From NCBI RefSeq assembly GCF_019634815.1, contig NZ_JAHCAP010000005.1, forward strand, positions 1 to 64,000: a DNA stretch of 64,000 bases. Reading direction: 5' to 3'. The notes under the pieces are model-generated. The model was not told the origin of the DNA and searched no databases. It saw nothing but the letters and a program-made list of their open reading frames with translations. This document shows, piece after piece, positions 52,092 to 60,224 of this stretch (the stretch's first letter is position 1; every line of letters starts with the position of its first letter). Position numbers and translations under genes: made by a program. This DNA is from Dokdonella sp. GTDB lineage: Bacteria > Pseudomonadota > Gammaproteobacteria > Xanthomonadales > Rhodanobacteraceae.

Positions 52092-53363
52092 GTGCTTCAG
52101 CGCTTCATCTACGCCCTTGCGCTGTACCTGCTGACGCCGTTCGTGTTGTACCGACTGACGGCGCGCGGCATCAAGTACCACGGCTATTTCGCCCGCTGGA
52201 AGGAACGTTTCGGATTCTTTCCCGATCCGCAGATACATGACAGCATCTGGGTGCATGCCGTTTCGCTGGGCGAGGTCAATGCCGCGGCGCCGCTGATCGA
52301 AGCCTTGATGCGGCGTTATGCCGGCTCGCGTTTCGTGATCACCACCGTGACGCCGACGGGCTCCGATCGCGTGCTCAAATTGTTCGGCGAGCGCGTGTTC
52401 CATGTCTATCTGCCCTATGACCTGACCAGTGCGGTCAATCGCTTCCTCGATCGGGTGCGGCCGCGCCTGGCGGTGATCATGGAAACCGAGATCTGGCCGA
52501 ATCTGTTCATCAGTTGCGATGAACGCCGGATTCCGATCGTGATTGCGAACGCGCGCCTGTCGGAGCGCTCGTTGCGTGGTTACTGGCCAATCCAGCCGCT
52601 GGCCCGCCGCGCGATCCGTTGCGCGAGCGTGATTGCCGCGCAGTCTTCGTCCGACTACGAGCGGCTGCTGGCGCTCGGCGCAACCAGCGAACGTCTGGCC
52701 ACCGTGGGCAATCTCAAGTTCGATCTGGTCGTCTCCGAAGGCGTGAAGTCGCGCGGTGTGGAGTTTCGCCAGGCGGCAGGCAGTGCGCGGCCGGTGTGGA
52801 TTGCTGCAAGCACGCACGAAGGCGAGGAATTGGCCGTACTCAAGGCGCATGCGCAGATCCTGCGGCGCTTTCCGGACGCCCTGCTGTTGATCGTGCCGCG
52901 CCATCCCGAACGCTTCAGGCCGGTGACGGCGGCATGCCGTGCCTACGGGTTCAACACGCGCACGCGCAGCGAAGACCTTGATGCCGATCCTGCGTGCCAG
53001 TGTTTCGTCGCCGATTCGATGGGCGAGCTGCTCGATTTCTACGCCGCCGCCGATGTTGCCTTCGTCGGGGGCAGTCTGGTCGCCGTCGGCGGCCACAACC
53101 TGCTGGAGCCGGCGGCGCTCGGCAAGCCGGTGATCGTTGGTCCACAGACCTTCAACTTCGCCGAAGTCACCGAGAACCTGATCAATGCCGGCGCGGTGCT
53201 GCGCATTGCCGATGGCGAAGCCTTGGGTCCGGAAGTGCTGCGTCTGCTGTCGCGCGATGTCGAGCGGCGCAGCATGGGCGCAGCGGCGTTCGCGGTGATG
53301 GAGCGCGAGCGCGGCGCGGTGGCGCGCACGCTGGCGCTGATCGAACGGGTGATGCCGGCCTGA
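52092..53363 (+). CDS. waaA: 3-deoxy-D-manno-octulosonic acid (Kdo) transferase
   Basis: 423 residues from GTG at 52092. A membrane anchor at the N-terminus (FIYALALYLLTPFVLYRL) precedes a GT-B fold of family GT30: HAVSLGEVNAAAPLIEALM, TTVTPTGSDRV, MYLPYD-like YLPYDLTSAVNRFLD, METEIWPNLFISC, NARLSERSLRGY, AASTHEGEE, and SLVAVGGHNLLEPAALGKPV. It adds Kdo from CMP-Kdo to lipid IVA on the inner leaflet. It is convergent with tolC, with a small hairpin between. Confidence 0.97.
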   Translation: MLQRFIYALALYLLTPFVLYRLTARGIKYHGYFARWKERFGFFPDPQIHDSIWVHAVSLGEVNAAAPLIEALMRRYAGSRFVITTVTPTGSDRVLKLFGERVFHVYLPYDLTSAVNRFLDRVRPRLAVIMETEIWPNLFISCDERRIPIVIANARLSERSLRGYWPIQPLARRAIRCASVIAAQSSSDYERLLALGATSERLATVGNLKFDLVVSEGVKSRGVEFRQAAGSARPVWIAASTHEGEELAVLKAHAQILRRFPDALLLIVPRHPERFRPVTAACRAYGFNTRTRSEDLDADPACQCFVADSMGELLDFYAAADVAFVGGSLVAVGGHNLLEPAALGKPVIVGPQTFNFAEVTENLINAGAVLRIADGEALGPEVLRLLSRDVERRSMGAAAFAVMERERGAVARTLALIERVMPA

Positions 53364-53384
53364 GCGCGGCGCAGTGAGCCGCGC
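53364..53384. terminator. Hairpin between convergent waaA and tolC
   Basis: GCGCGGC, loop GCAGTGA, GCCGCGC directly after the waaA stop. It is a bidirectional terminator candidate without a T-run. Confidence 0.5.
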
Positions 53385-53402
53385 GGTGCGCCGATCAGGA
53401 TG

Positions 53403-54788
53403 TCACTCCAGCAGGGCGTTGATCGCTTCGAGATCCTTGAATTCGATCACGCCGGCAGCCTGCTTGAGGCGCAAGCCATTCATGACGAAGTTGTGGCGTG
53501 CGGACGAGTAGGCACTCTGCGCCTGCAACAAGGTCTGTTGGCTGATGAGGACGTCGACGATGGTGCGGGTGCCGACCTCGTAGCCGGCCTGGGTCGCCTC
53601 GACCGAACTCTGCGCGGACACCACCGCCGCGCGCGTGGCCTCGACCTCGCTCGCGCCGGCAATCACCGAGCGATAGCTGTTGCGGGTATTGGCTTCGACC
53701 TGGCGGCGACCGACCTCGAACTGGTCCTGGGCGAAATCGCGCTGATGAATCGACTGGCGTACGCGCGACTGGGTGAAGCCGCCGCTGAACAGCGGCACGT
53801 TCAGGGTCAAGGTCACCGTGCTGCCCCAGCGCGGATCGCCGGCATAGATGGGCGAGGTACCGACGCCGCCGTAACGGGTATCGCCCCAGGTCTGCGCGCG
53901 GCCATAACTGAAGGTGCCATTGATCGTCGGCAAGTGACCGGCGCGTGCAGTATTGATGTTGGCGTTGGCGACATCGATCTGCAGCGCAGCCGCCTGCAAT
54001 GACGGATTGTGCTTGAGCGCAACGTCGACCCAGGCCGCCGGATCGTCGGGCGTGGGATGATCGAGCGGCAGATCCTCGCGCAGGTGCTTGAACTCGCCCG
54101 GTTCCTGATTGGTGAGCTGACGCACCGCTTCGCGCGCGGTATCGACTGCATTCTTGTTGCTGATCACGGTAGCCACGGCCTGATCGTGCTGGGCCTTGGC
54201 GTCGTTGACATCGGTGATTGCGGCCAGACCGACATCGAAACGCTGACGCGCCTGCTCATACTGGCGTGCGAGCGCCTTCTCGTTGGCATCGGCGAAGCGC
54301 AGCGCATCAAGCGCGGACAGCACGTTGAAGTAGGCTTGGGCGCTGTCGATCATGAGCTGCTGCTGGGCGGCGTCGAAGGTCGCTTCGCCGGCCTTGGCGG
54401 TGTAGCGGCTGGACTTGAGCGCAGTCCAGCGGCTGATGTCGACGATGCTTTGGCTCACCGATGCGCCGGTGCTGCGCGTATAGGCAGTGCGCGTGATGCC
54501 GTCGACCGTGACCGTGTTGGTCGGATCACTGGGGTCGAGCGCGACCTGGGAACTGCCATTGCTGCCCGAGCGCGAGCGCGAAAAGCTCAGGTCGATGCCG
54601 ATCTGCGGGAGCAACTGCGCGCGCGCCTGGTCGACGACTTCGTCGGTGGCAAGTTTGGTCGCCTGCGCGCCGGCAAGGGTCGGGTCGGAATTGCGCGCCT
54701 GCTGGTAGATCTGCAGCAGATCCTCTGCATGGGCCGTGCCGGCGCAGCTCAGGAGGATGGCAAGTGGCAAGGTGCGAAAGCGGATCAT
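53403..54788 (-). CDS. tolC: TolC-family outer-membrane efflux channel
   Basis: 461 residues from ATG at 54788. Signal peptide RTLPLAILLSCAGTAHA. The tandem OEP structure has DLLQIYQQARNSDPTLAGAQ at the start, QQLMIDSAQAYFNVLSA and RQYEQARQRFDVGLAAITDV for the first helical half. Repeats in the second half include SVEATQAGYEVGTRTIVDVL and LLQAQSAYSSARHNFVMNGLRLKQ. It forms the trimeric channel for drug efflux and type I secretion. It lies 43 bases after pcm on the same strand; this pcm-tolC order next to waaA is known from Lysobacterales genomes. Confidence 0.95.
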   Translation of the reverse strand: MIRFRTLPLAILLSCAGTAHAEDLLQIYQQARNSDPTLAGAQATKLATDEVVDQARAQLLPQIGIDLSFSRSRSGSNGSSQVALDPSDPTNTVTVDGITRTAYTRSTGASVSQSIVDISRWTALKSSRYTAKAGEATFDAAQQQLMIDSAQAYFNVLSALDALRFADANEKALARQYEQARQRFDVGLAAITDVNDAKAQHDQAVATVISNKNAVDTAREAVRQLTNQEPGEFKHLREDLPLDHPTPDDPAAWVDVALKHNPSLQAAALQIDVANANINTARAGHLPTINGTFSYGRAQTWGDTRYGGVGTSPIYAGDPRWGSTVTLTLNVPLFSGGFTQSRVRQSIHQRDFAQDQFEVGRRQVEANTRNSYRSVIAGASEVEATRAAVVSAQSSVEATQAGYEVGTRTIVDVLISQQTLLQAQSAYSSARHNFVMNGLRLKQAAGVIEFKDLEAINALLE

Positions 54789-54831
54789 CGAATCTACCTC
54801 GGAGGCTTTTAACGGATTCAGGCCAGCACGG

Positions 54832-55491
54832 TCACAGCGTGAATCGATGCGGTGGCTCGGCATGGTAAAGATAGGGCAGGTCGGTATCGAACAAGCTCTG
54901 TTGGGTCCAGTGCGAGGTCGCGTCGCGCGTCAGCAACACGGCTTCGATCGCGGGCGACTGGCCGATGAATGCAAACATCCTGCCACCCAGACGCACGCAG
55001 GCGCGCAGCCGTTCGGGCAGGCTGTGAACCGCGCCGCCGAGCACCACCACATCGAAAGTCTCGTTGGTCTGCGCGTCACCGAGCGCATCGCCCGCTTCGA
55101 CACGCACGTTATCGATGCGGGCGGCGGCCAGGCGCGCGCGCGCGGCATCGGCGAGGTCGGCATGGCGTTCGACGCTGGTCACCGATGCGGCCAAGTGCGC
55201 CATGCAAGCAGTCAGGAACCCACTGCCGGTACCGATTTCGAGCACGCGTTCATTGCCCTGCAGGGCGAGCGCCTGCAGGATGCGGCCTTCGATCACGGGT
55301 TTGAACATCACTTCGCCGTGGCCAATCGGCAATGCGATGTCGGCGAAGGCCAGATGTCGAAGATCGGCGGGCACGAAGTTCTCGCGGCGCAGGTCGCGCA
55401 GCGTATCGAGCACGCGTGGATCAAGCACTTCCCACGGGCGAACCTGATTCTCGACCATGTTGCTCCGAGCCAGTTCGGTGTCGATCGACAT
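54832..55491 (-). CDS. pcm: Protein-L-isoaspartate O-methyltransferase family protein
   Basis: 219 residues from ATG at 55491 (AGGA upstream). The Rossmann methyltransferase has ERVLEIGTGSGFLTACMAHL (SAM-binding motif I), SVTSVERHADLADAAR, AGDALGDAQTNETFDVVVLGG, and the PCMT N-terminal region ARSNMVENQVRPWEVLDPRV and FADIALPIGHGEVMFKPVIE. PCMT repairs isoaspartyl residues by methylating them with SAM. This short tolC-linked version lacks part of the usual C-terminal region, so its role may differ. It is the first gene of the pcm-tolC unit and divergent from a TetR regulator. Confidence 0.9.
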   Translation of the reverse strand: MSIDTELARSNMVENQVRPWEVLDPRVLDTLRDLRRENFVPADLRHLAFADIALPIGHGEVMFKPVIEGRILQALALQGNERVLEIGTGSGFLTACMAHLAASVTSVERHADLADAARARLAAARIDNVRVEAGDALGDAQTNETFDVVVLGGAVHSLPERLRACVRLGGRMFAFIGQSPAIEAVLLTRDATSHWTQQSLFDTDLPYLYHAEPPHRFTL

Positions 55492-55881
55492 TTCGATGTT
55501 CCTGGAAGGAAAAAGGTCGAAGAGCATAGGAGGAGCGCGACGTGCGGGCAAATCCATCCTTTGCCATGACGACAACGGCACCGAAGTGCCGGAAGTCACC
55601 GCGTCCGCGGCCGGACACTGTCCGCGTGCGGACAGCGATGCTCCCGTCCGCACCGGCCCGGTCGCGGGGAGGGAGGTGGGCCGGGACGGTGCGGCGAGAG
55701 ACTTGAAGCGACGAATGCCCCATCAATTGCCGCAGATCAGGGTTTGCCTGCGGAAAACCGGCAACAATTGGCGGAAACCGCGCCACTGCGTGGCATTCAA
55801 GCCAGCTGCGGCAGGCATTTTCGAACTTTCCAGTATAGTATCGGGTTCCAGCCGGTCGAACCAGTGACATAAGTCATCCAA
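55492..55881. other. Divergent regulatory region between pcm-tolC and the TetR gene
   Basis: 390 bases without a gene. It contains a cluster of GTCCG/CGGAC half-sites (55603-55650), a TATAGT-like -10 about 50 bases before the TetR start, and a small TGAC-ATAA-GTCA inverted repeat at 55864-55875 just before that start. An open plus-strand frame across it is judged spurious. Confidence 0.6.
55603..55650. promoter_or_regulatory. Cluster of GTCCG/CGGAC inverted repeats
   Basis: Five half-sites in 48 bases form two palindromes, GTCCG-CGGC-CGGAC (55603-55616) and CTGTCCGC-GT-GCGGACAG (55618-55635), with a further GTCCG at 55646. They lie 110-160 bases upstream of pcm, where the divergent TetR regulator could bind. 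Confidence 0.5.
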
Positions 55882-56547
55882 ATGAAACCCGCGACGCGTC
55901 CATCCGATGTCAGTGCCAAGCCAGCCAGGCCCGGGCGGCCCAAGGACCTGGAAAAGCGTGCTGCGATCCTGGCCGCGGCCAAGCGCTTGTTCCCGTCGAG
56001 CGGTTACGAGGGCACCAGCATGGACGCGATCGCTGCCGACGCCGGGGTGTCCAAGCTCACGGTCTACAGCCACTTCCATGACAAGGACACGCTGTTTCTC
56101 GCCGCGATCCGCGAGCGCTGCGAAGAGCAGATGCCCGAGGCCCTGTTCGACATCAAGGTGCAAGGGTCGCTGCGACGCCAGCTCGAGGCGATCGGCAGGG
56201 CGTTCTTCGCCTTGATCACGTCGGAAGACGCCATTGCGCTCAATCGCTTGCTGGCTTCGGGCTCGGCACCCGCCAAGCTCATCGAACTGTTCTGGGAAGC
56301 CGGTCCCCAACGCGTGCAGGACGCCTTTCAGACCTTTCTGCACGAGGAGATCGAAGCCGGGCAGCTGCAGATCGAGGATGTACCACGCGCTGCGTCACAG
56401 TTTTTCGCCCTGCTCAAAGGCGAAATGCATTCCCGCATGATGTGTGGCTGTGGCGCGTCATGGACCGCGTCCGAACTGGATCAGCACCTTGCCGCCACGG
56501 CCGAAATGTTCCTGCGCGCCTACGGGGTCGCGCGCGCGCGTTCCTGA
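55882..56547 (+). CDS. TetR/AcrR-family transcriptional regulator
   Basis: 221 residues from ATG at 55882. After a basic leader (RPGRPKDLEKR) comes the TetR helix-turn-helix: AAILAAAKRLFPSSGYEGTS, MDAIAADAGVSKLTVYSHF, HDKDTLFLAAI. The C-terminal ligand/dimer domain is of the TetR_C AefR-like kind (LRRQLEAIGRAFFALI, FLHEEIEAGQLQIED, GEMHSRMMCGCG). It probably represses the divergent pcm-tolC unit and itself, responding to a small hydrophobic compound. The Cys pair near residue 190 is a possible redox or metal site. Confidence 0.92.
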   Translation: MKPATRPSDVSAKPARPGRPKDLEKRAAILAAAKRLFPSSGYEGTSMDAIAADAGVSKLTVYSHFHDKDTLFLAAIRERCEEQMPEALFDIKVQGSLRRQLEAIGRAFFALITSEDAIALNRLLASGSAPAKLIELFWEAGPQRVQDAFQTFLHEEIEAGQLQIEDVPRAASQFFALLKGEMHSRMMCGCGASWTASELDQHLAATAEMFLRAYGVARARS

Positions 56548-56571
56548 GCGCGGCAAACGACATTGCCGGCA

Positions 56572-56922
56572 TCAGCGGTCATCGTCGGGCGCGTGCATGA
56601 GCCATTGCCGCAGCGCGCTTTCGTCTTCTTCCGAGATGTCGATGAACTGCAGGCCAACCCATTGTTGACCGCGGACGGTGCCGTCAGCCAGCCACTGCTC
56701 ATGCACGCCGACCTCGATCGTGCGCTGGCCATTCGCATGGGGCAGGGTGAAGGCAAGCTGGTAAAGCGCATCCTCGACGAAGGGATGGTCGGCAATCAGC
56801 ATCATGCCGCTCAGTGACAGGTTGCCGATGTGACCGGTCTGTTCTCCCGTCATTTGGTCAACCACCATGATGGTGTGATCGGGCCGCTTGCGGGCGGCGC
56901 GCTGGCGCGGAGTGACGGTCAT
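56572..56922 (-). CDS. PilZ-domain protein
   Basis: 116 residues. The PilZ fold is seen in VVDQMTGEQTGHIGNLSLSG and MMLIADHPFVED, with the (D/N)-x-S-x-x-G part as NLSLSG, and a start R-x-x-RK-R (RQRAARKRPD) giving basic residues of the c-di-GMP-binding RxxxR type. Its ATG overlaps the stop of the DUF1631 gene (ATGA). It probably reads c-di-GMP for motility or surface behaviour, perhaps through its coupled DUF1631 partner. Confidence 0.85.
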   Translation of the reverse strand: MTVTPRQRAARKRPDHTIMVVDQMTGEQTGHIGNLSLSGMMLIADHPFVEDALYQLAFTLPHANGQRTIEVGVHEQWLADGTVRGQQWVGLQFIDISEEDESALRQWLMHAPDDDR

Positions 56923-59243
56923 GCGGTGGCCTCTCCCACGGGCAGTGCGCTCGCCTGCGGGCGCAGCAGCGAGACGATGGTTTTCCAGGCGCGATCGACG
57001 AAGCGGGTCTTCTCGGCGGTGGCCACGCGGGCACGCCCGCTGGCCATTTCACGCGCGAGCAGGTCCAGCGTGAGATCTTCGATGCGCGCGCCGCGTTGAT
57101 TGACGAACAGGCAATTGCCGGTCATCGGCGAGAACCAGGCCAGCTTGCGCCGCGTGACTTCGCCCTTGGCGTTCTTGGTGAACTCGAACCAGGTGCCGAA
57201 CGAGGTCTGCATGATCTGGTTGAGCATCTTCTGTTCGTTGGGATCGAGTGGCTGCTTGGGCTTTTCGGCCTGCTTGGGCGTCTCGCCGCCGAGCCGCGGC
57301 TTGGCACGCAGCGCCTCGTCGATGCGCTCGAGCTGAGCCAGCGCGGCGTCGGTCGGCGCCTGCTCGAACAGGTTGTCGATCAGGCCATTGATCTCGTCCT
57401 CGTGCAGGCCGACCGCACGCAAGTGCGTGGCTGCACCCTGACGCAGTTTCCTGTCGCCCGGACTGTCTCCGAGTGGCTTCATGCCGCGGGCGAGCAGGTC
57501 GGCGGCAATGTCGAGGCATTCGGTGAATTCGGAGCCATCGGCGCCGCCGCGCAGCGCTGACAGTGCCAGCGCGTCGGTCCAGGTGTCTTCGAGCAGGCTG
57601 CGCAGACGTGTCGATGGCGAGCGCCCCTTGAGCAAGCCCGAGATCGCCGCACGCGCGGTTTCGCGCGCGAGAATCAGGCGATCGCGCCCCTTGGCGGCCT
57701 CGATGTGGCGGCGTTCGGCGGCATCGGCGCGCTTGGTCAGCAACTTGAGGTGCTGATCGAGGTCGTTCGCCATGCCCGTGAACATGTTGACGTCGCCGTC
57801 ATACGAGTTGCACAGCTGGTCGACCACCATGCGCAGCTTGCCCGACAATTCGGGGTCGGCATCGGCGTCATCAAGCCAGCGTTCGCTCGTTTCGGCGATG
57901 GTGTTGATCAGCTCGCGTGCGGGATGGTCACGGCGGGTGAAGAAGGTCTTGTCGCTCAGCGCGACGCGCAGCACCGGGACATGCAACTGCCCGACGAGGG
58001 AGCGCGCCTGACTGCTCTCGCTGATGTTGCGCGTGACGTAGTCGAACAGCATGCCGATGAGTTCGACGGTGTCACGGTCTTCGCCGCCAAGCCCGACCGC
58101 GCTGCCTTGCGCGCCGGAGCGCCGCAGCTTGACCGCGAGCGTGTTGCGGAATCGCTCACTGTCGTAGCGCTTGCCGTTGGCGGCATCCTGCACCGCTGCC
58201 CGCTGCATTGCGCCGAGCAGGTTTTGAAGGTCGGCGCGGGGAATGCTGGGCGCATGTGCCGCGCTGGCGACAGGAGCCTCGCCGTCACCATCGACGCGGC
58301 GCCGGGCCGCAAGCAGGTTGCGCAGCGTTGCAAATTGCGGTGTTTCGGCGACCGATTCGGTCCGTTGCATGCCGGGCTGCCCCGACATCGGCGCATGCGC
58401 CGCGCTTGCTGCGCTCATGCGCGCGGGTGCGACGGCCGCAGGTTTTGCCGCGGCCTCGGCAGTCGCGGCCTTGTCGGGCTCGGCGGATGGCTCGTTCTTG
58501 TCGGTGGTTTCGCTGCCGGCTTCGCCGGTTGCAGCTGCGCCGGGTGATCGGTACGAGAGCTTGAAGTGCGGCAGGATGCGCTGGCTGGCGAGCCACTGGT
58601 TGAGACGTTCGAACAACTGCGCGAGATCGGCGAATGCAACGCGCTCGACCTGACGATAGGCGAGGATGCGGTATTCGGTGCCCAGGCCTAGGCCATTGAC
58701 GGCGACGCGCAGGGCCTCGGCCAGGGCGTGCGGGCCCAGCGGCAGGGTCTCGTGGTCGGGCGGGGCGGCGGCGATCACGCCGAATCGATAGGCGAATACA
58801 TGCAGTTGCTGGCTGCAGCGCATTTCCACGCGCGTGCTGACTTCGCGCAGGGCGAGGTCTTCCTCGAGCGAGGCCGCATCGACCAGCTCAAGCGGCGTGC
58901 GCTTGCTGGCCAGTGCGGAGGCGGTGGCGCCGGTGCCACTGCGGATCGATGCGATGCCGGTTTCGATGGCACGCAGGAAACGTGGCTGGATCAGCGTGCG
59001 GCCATGCTGGAAGCTGCGCAAGGCCTCGAAATGCTGCTGCTGCAGGTTGCTGCTGGCGGCCTGTTCGGCCATCTTGAACAAGGCTTGCTCGATCTCGCCG
59101 AGCGCGCGATCGAGCGCCGGCGCCAATGCCTTGCGCGTCTGCTCGAGCAGGCCGTCGCAAAGCGAGCGCACGCGTGGCGGCAGATCATTGCGGCGGGCCA
59201 GCGTTTGCTGCCCGCCCTCACCGGATTTGGCAGAAGCGTTCAT
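56919..59243 (-). CDS. DUF1631 family protein
   Basis: 774 residues from ATG at 59243; the frame is open further upstream but without conserved character. Mostly helical. The N-terminal part has LLEQTRKALAPALDRALGE, RSFQHGRTLIQPRFLRAIE and LVDAASLEEDLALREVSTRV. The middle is a low-complexity Ala/Pro/Lys linker, then VGLGGEDRDTVELIGMLFDY, LHVPVLRVALSDKTFF, HPARELINTIAETSERWLDD, LAWFSPMTGNCLFVNQRGAR. These match DUF1631, annotated in some genomes as thymidine-phosphorylase-like without evidence. It overlaps and is probably cotranslated with the PilZ gene, suggesting a c-di-GMP link. Confidence 0.88.
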   Translation of the reverse strand: MNASAKSGEGGQQTLARRNDLPPRVRSLCDGLLEQTRKALAPALDRALGEIEQALFKMAEQAASSNLQQQHFEALRSFQHGRTLIQPRFLRAIETGIASIRSGTGATASALASKRTPLELVDAASLEEDLALREVSTRVEMRCSQQLHVFAYRFGVIAAAPPDHETLPLGPHALAEALRVAVNGLGLGTEYRILAYRQVERVAFADLAQLFERLNQWLASQRILPHFKLSYRSPGAAATGEAGSETTDKNEPSAEPDKAATAEAAAKPAAVAPARMSAASAAHAPMSGQPGMQRTESVAETPQFATLRNLLAARRRVDGDGEAPVASAAHAPSIPRADLQNLLGAMQRAAVQDAANGKRYDSERFRNTLAVKLRRSGAQGSAVGLGGEDRDTVELIGMLFDYVTRNISESSQARSLVGQLHVPVLRVALSDKTFFTRRDHPARELINTIAETSERWLDDADADPELSGKLRMVVDQLCNSYDGDVNMFTGMANDLDQHLKLLTKRADAAERRHIEAAKGRDRLILARETARAAISGLLKGRSPSTRLRSLLEDTWTDALALSALRGGADGSEFTECLDIAADLLARGMKPLGDSPGDRKLRQGAATHLRAVGLHEDEINGLIDNLFEQAPTDAALAQLERIDEALRAKPRLGGETPKQAEKPKQPLDPNEQKMLNQIMQTSFGTWFEFTKNAKGEVTRRKLAWFSPMTGNCLFVNQRGARIEDLTLDLLAREMASGRARVATAEKTRFVDRAWKTIVSLLRPQASALPVGEATA

Positions 59244-59773
59244 TCCGTCCCTCGCGGCAAGGCGCCACACCGCCTGCCTGATCGCAGGTCGGGCCCGGCA
59301 CCACCCTCCCGGCGGCCATTCTGGCACGCGCGCCGCGGTGCGAACAGGGGCGCGGAACGGCCTCGTGGCAAGGGTTTCCCGATCGTCTGCACGCATATCC
59401 GAGGCACGGCCACGACGCAGCCGCGCAGGAATTCTGCCGTCGTGGCCGTCGATGCTGTCGATGCTGTCGATGCGCATGGGGATCGACTCGGCATCGTTTG
59501 GCACTTCGGACAAGTGCAGATCGCATGCGCCGCGACCGAAAGGTTCAGCGCTGCCGACGTGCACGCGCGCGTGCAGAAACCGGGTACCAATGTCGGCGAC
59601 GCGCGGTCGCTTGAGCACTTTCCGGCAGACGCAGCAGCCGGTGCGTCGAAGCGGATTGGTGCTGACCGCCGACTTGACCGGGGTCAAGGATCCTGGCGCA
59701 ACTGCGGATCATTCTCGACGCGAGCTATTGCCGAATGGCGGTTGCCGGCGGCCGCTTCGGCGCAGGAGGTTTC
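59244..59773. other. 530-base intergenic region between DUF1631 and the CopD-like gene
   Basis: No gene recognised. It includes three tandem copies of the 9-mer GTCGATGC[TG] at 59448-59474. The minus-strand frame continuous with the DUF1631 gene remains open across it but shows no family resemblance. Confidence 0.5.
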
Positions 59774-60217
59774 ATGTTGGCGCAATGGTATGGCTGGATC
59801 CAGCTCGTGCACCTGGCGTGCGCGATCGTGTTTGTCGGCGCGGTCACTTTCGAGGTGCTGATCATCGAATCGTTTCATGCCGAACTGGGCGCGCAGGGCA
59901 TGGCGCGCCTCGAGCAGCTCGTGGTGCGACGCGCCCGCCGCATCATGCCGATCGTGGTGGCCCTGCTGTTCATCAGCGGCGGAATGCTGTTTGAAGTGCG
60001 CTGCGACGGCTTTGCCTGCCTGGGGTCGCGCTTTGGCATGCTGCTCGGACTCAAGGTGCTGCTTGCCCTTGGCGTGCTCGGCGTCTTCATGAGCACGATG
60101 TGGGCTTCGCTGCGCGGGCGCATGGATCCGTGCCGCTTCCGCTACACGCATCGGATCGTGCTGGCCTTGATGGTCGGCATCGTGTTTCTGGCCAAGGCGA
60201 TGTTCCTGCTCGCCTGA
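59774..60217 (+). CDS. Four-helix membrane protein, CopD-like
   Basis: 147 residues from ATG at 59774 with a perfect AGGAGGT ribosome site. Four membrane helices: WIQLVHLACAIVFVGAVTFE, RIMPIVVALLFISGGMLFEV, LGLKVLLALGVLGVFMST and RIVLALMVGIVFLAKAMFLL. The first helix bears the His and the general pattern of the CopD/DUF2269-like family of small haem- or copper-associated membrane proteins. It is convergent with hemW, with a gap of 7 bases. Confidence 0.7.
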   Translation: MLAQWYGWIQLVHLACAIVFVGAVTFEVLIIESFHAELGAQGMARLEQLVVRRARRIMPIVVALLFISGGMLFEVRCDGFACLGSRFGMLLGLKVLLALGVLGVFMSTMWASLRGRMDPCRFRYTHRIVLALMVGIVFLAKAMFLLA

Positions 60218-60224
60218 GGCCTGA

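Noticed and set aside
55457..55867. Plus-strand open frame across the pcm/tetR divergent region
   Set aside because: It overlaps the pcm start region and operator-like repeats and has no recognisable protein features.
59244..59687. N-terminal extension of the DUF1631 protein through the spacer
   Set aside because: Low-complexity Arg-rich translation with a tandem DNA repeat; no similarity to the family's usual start.
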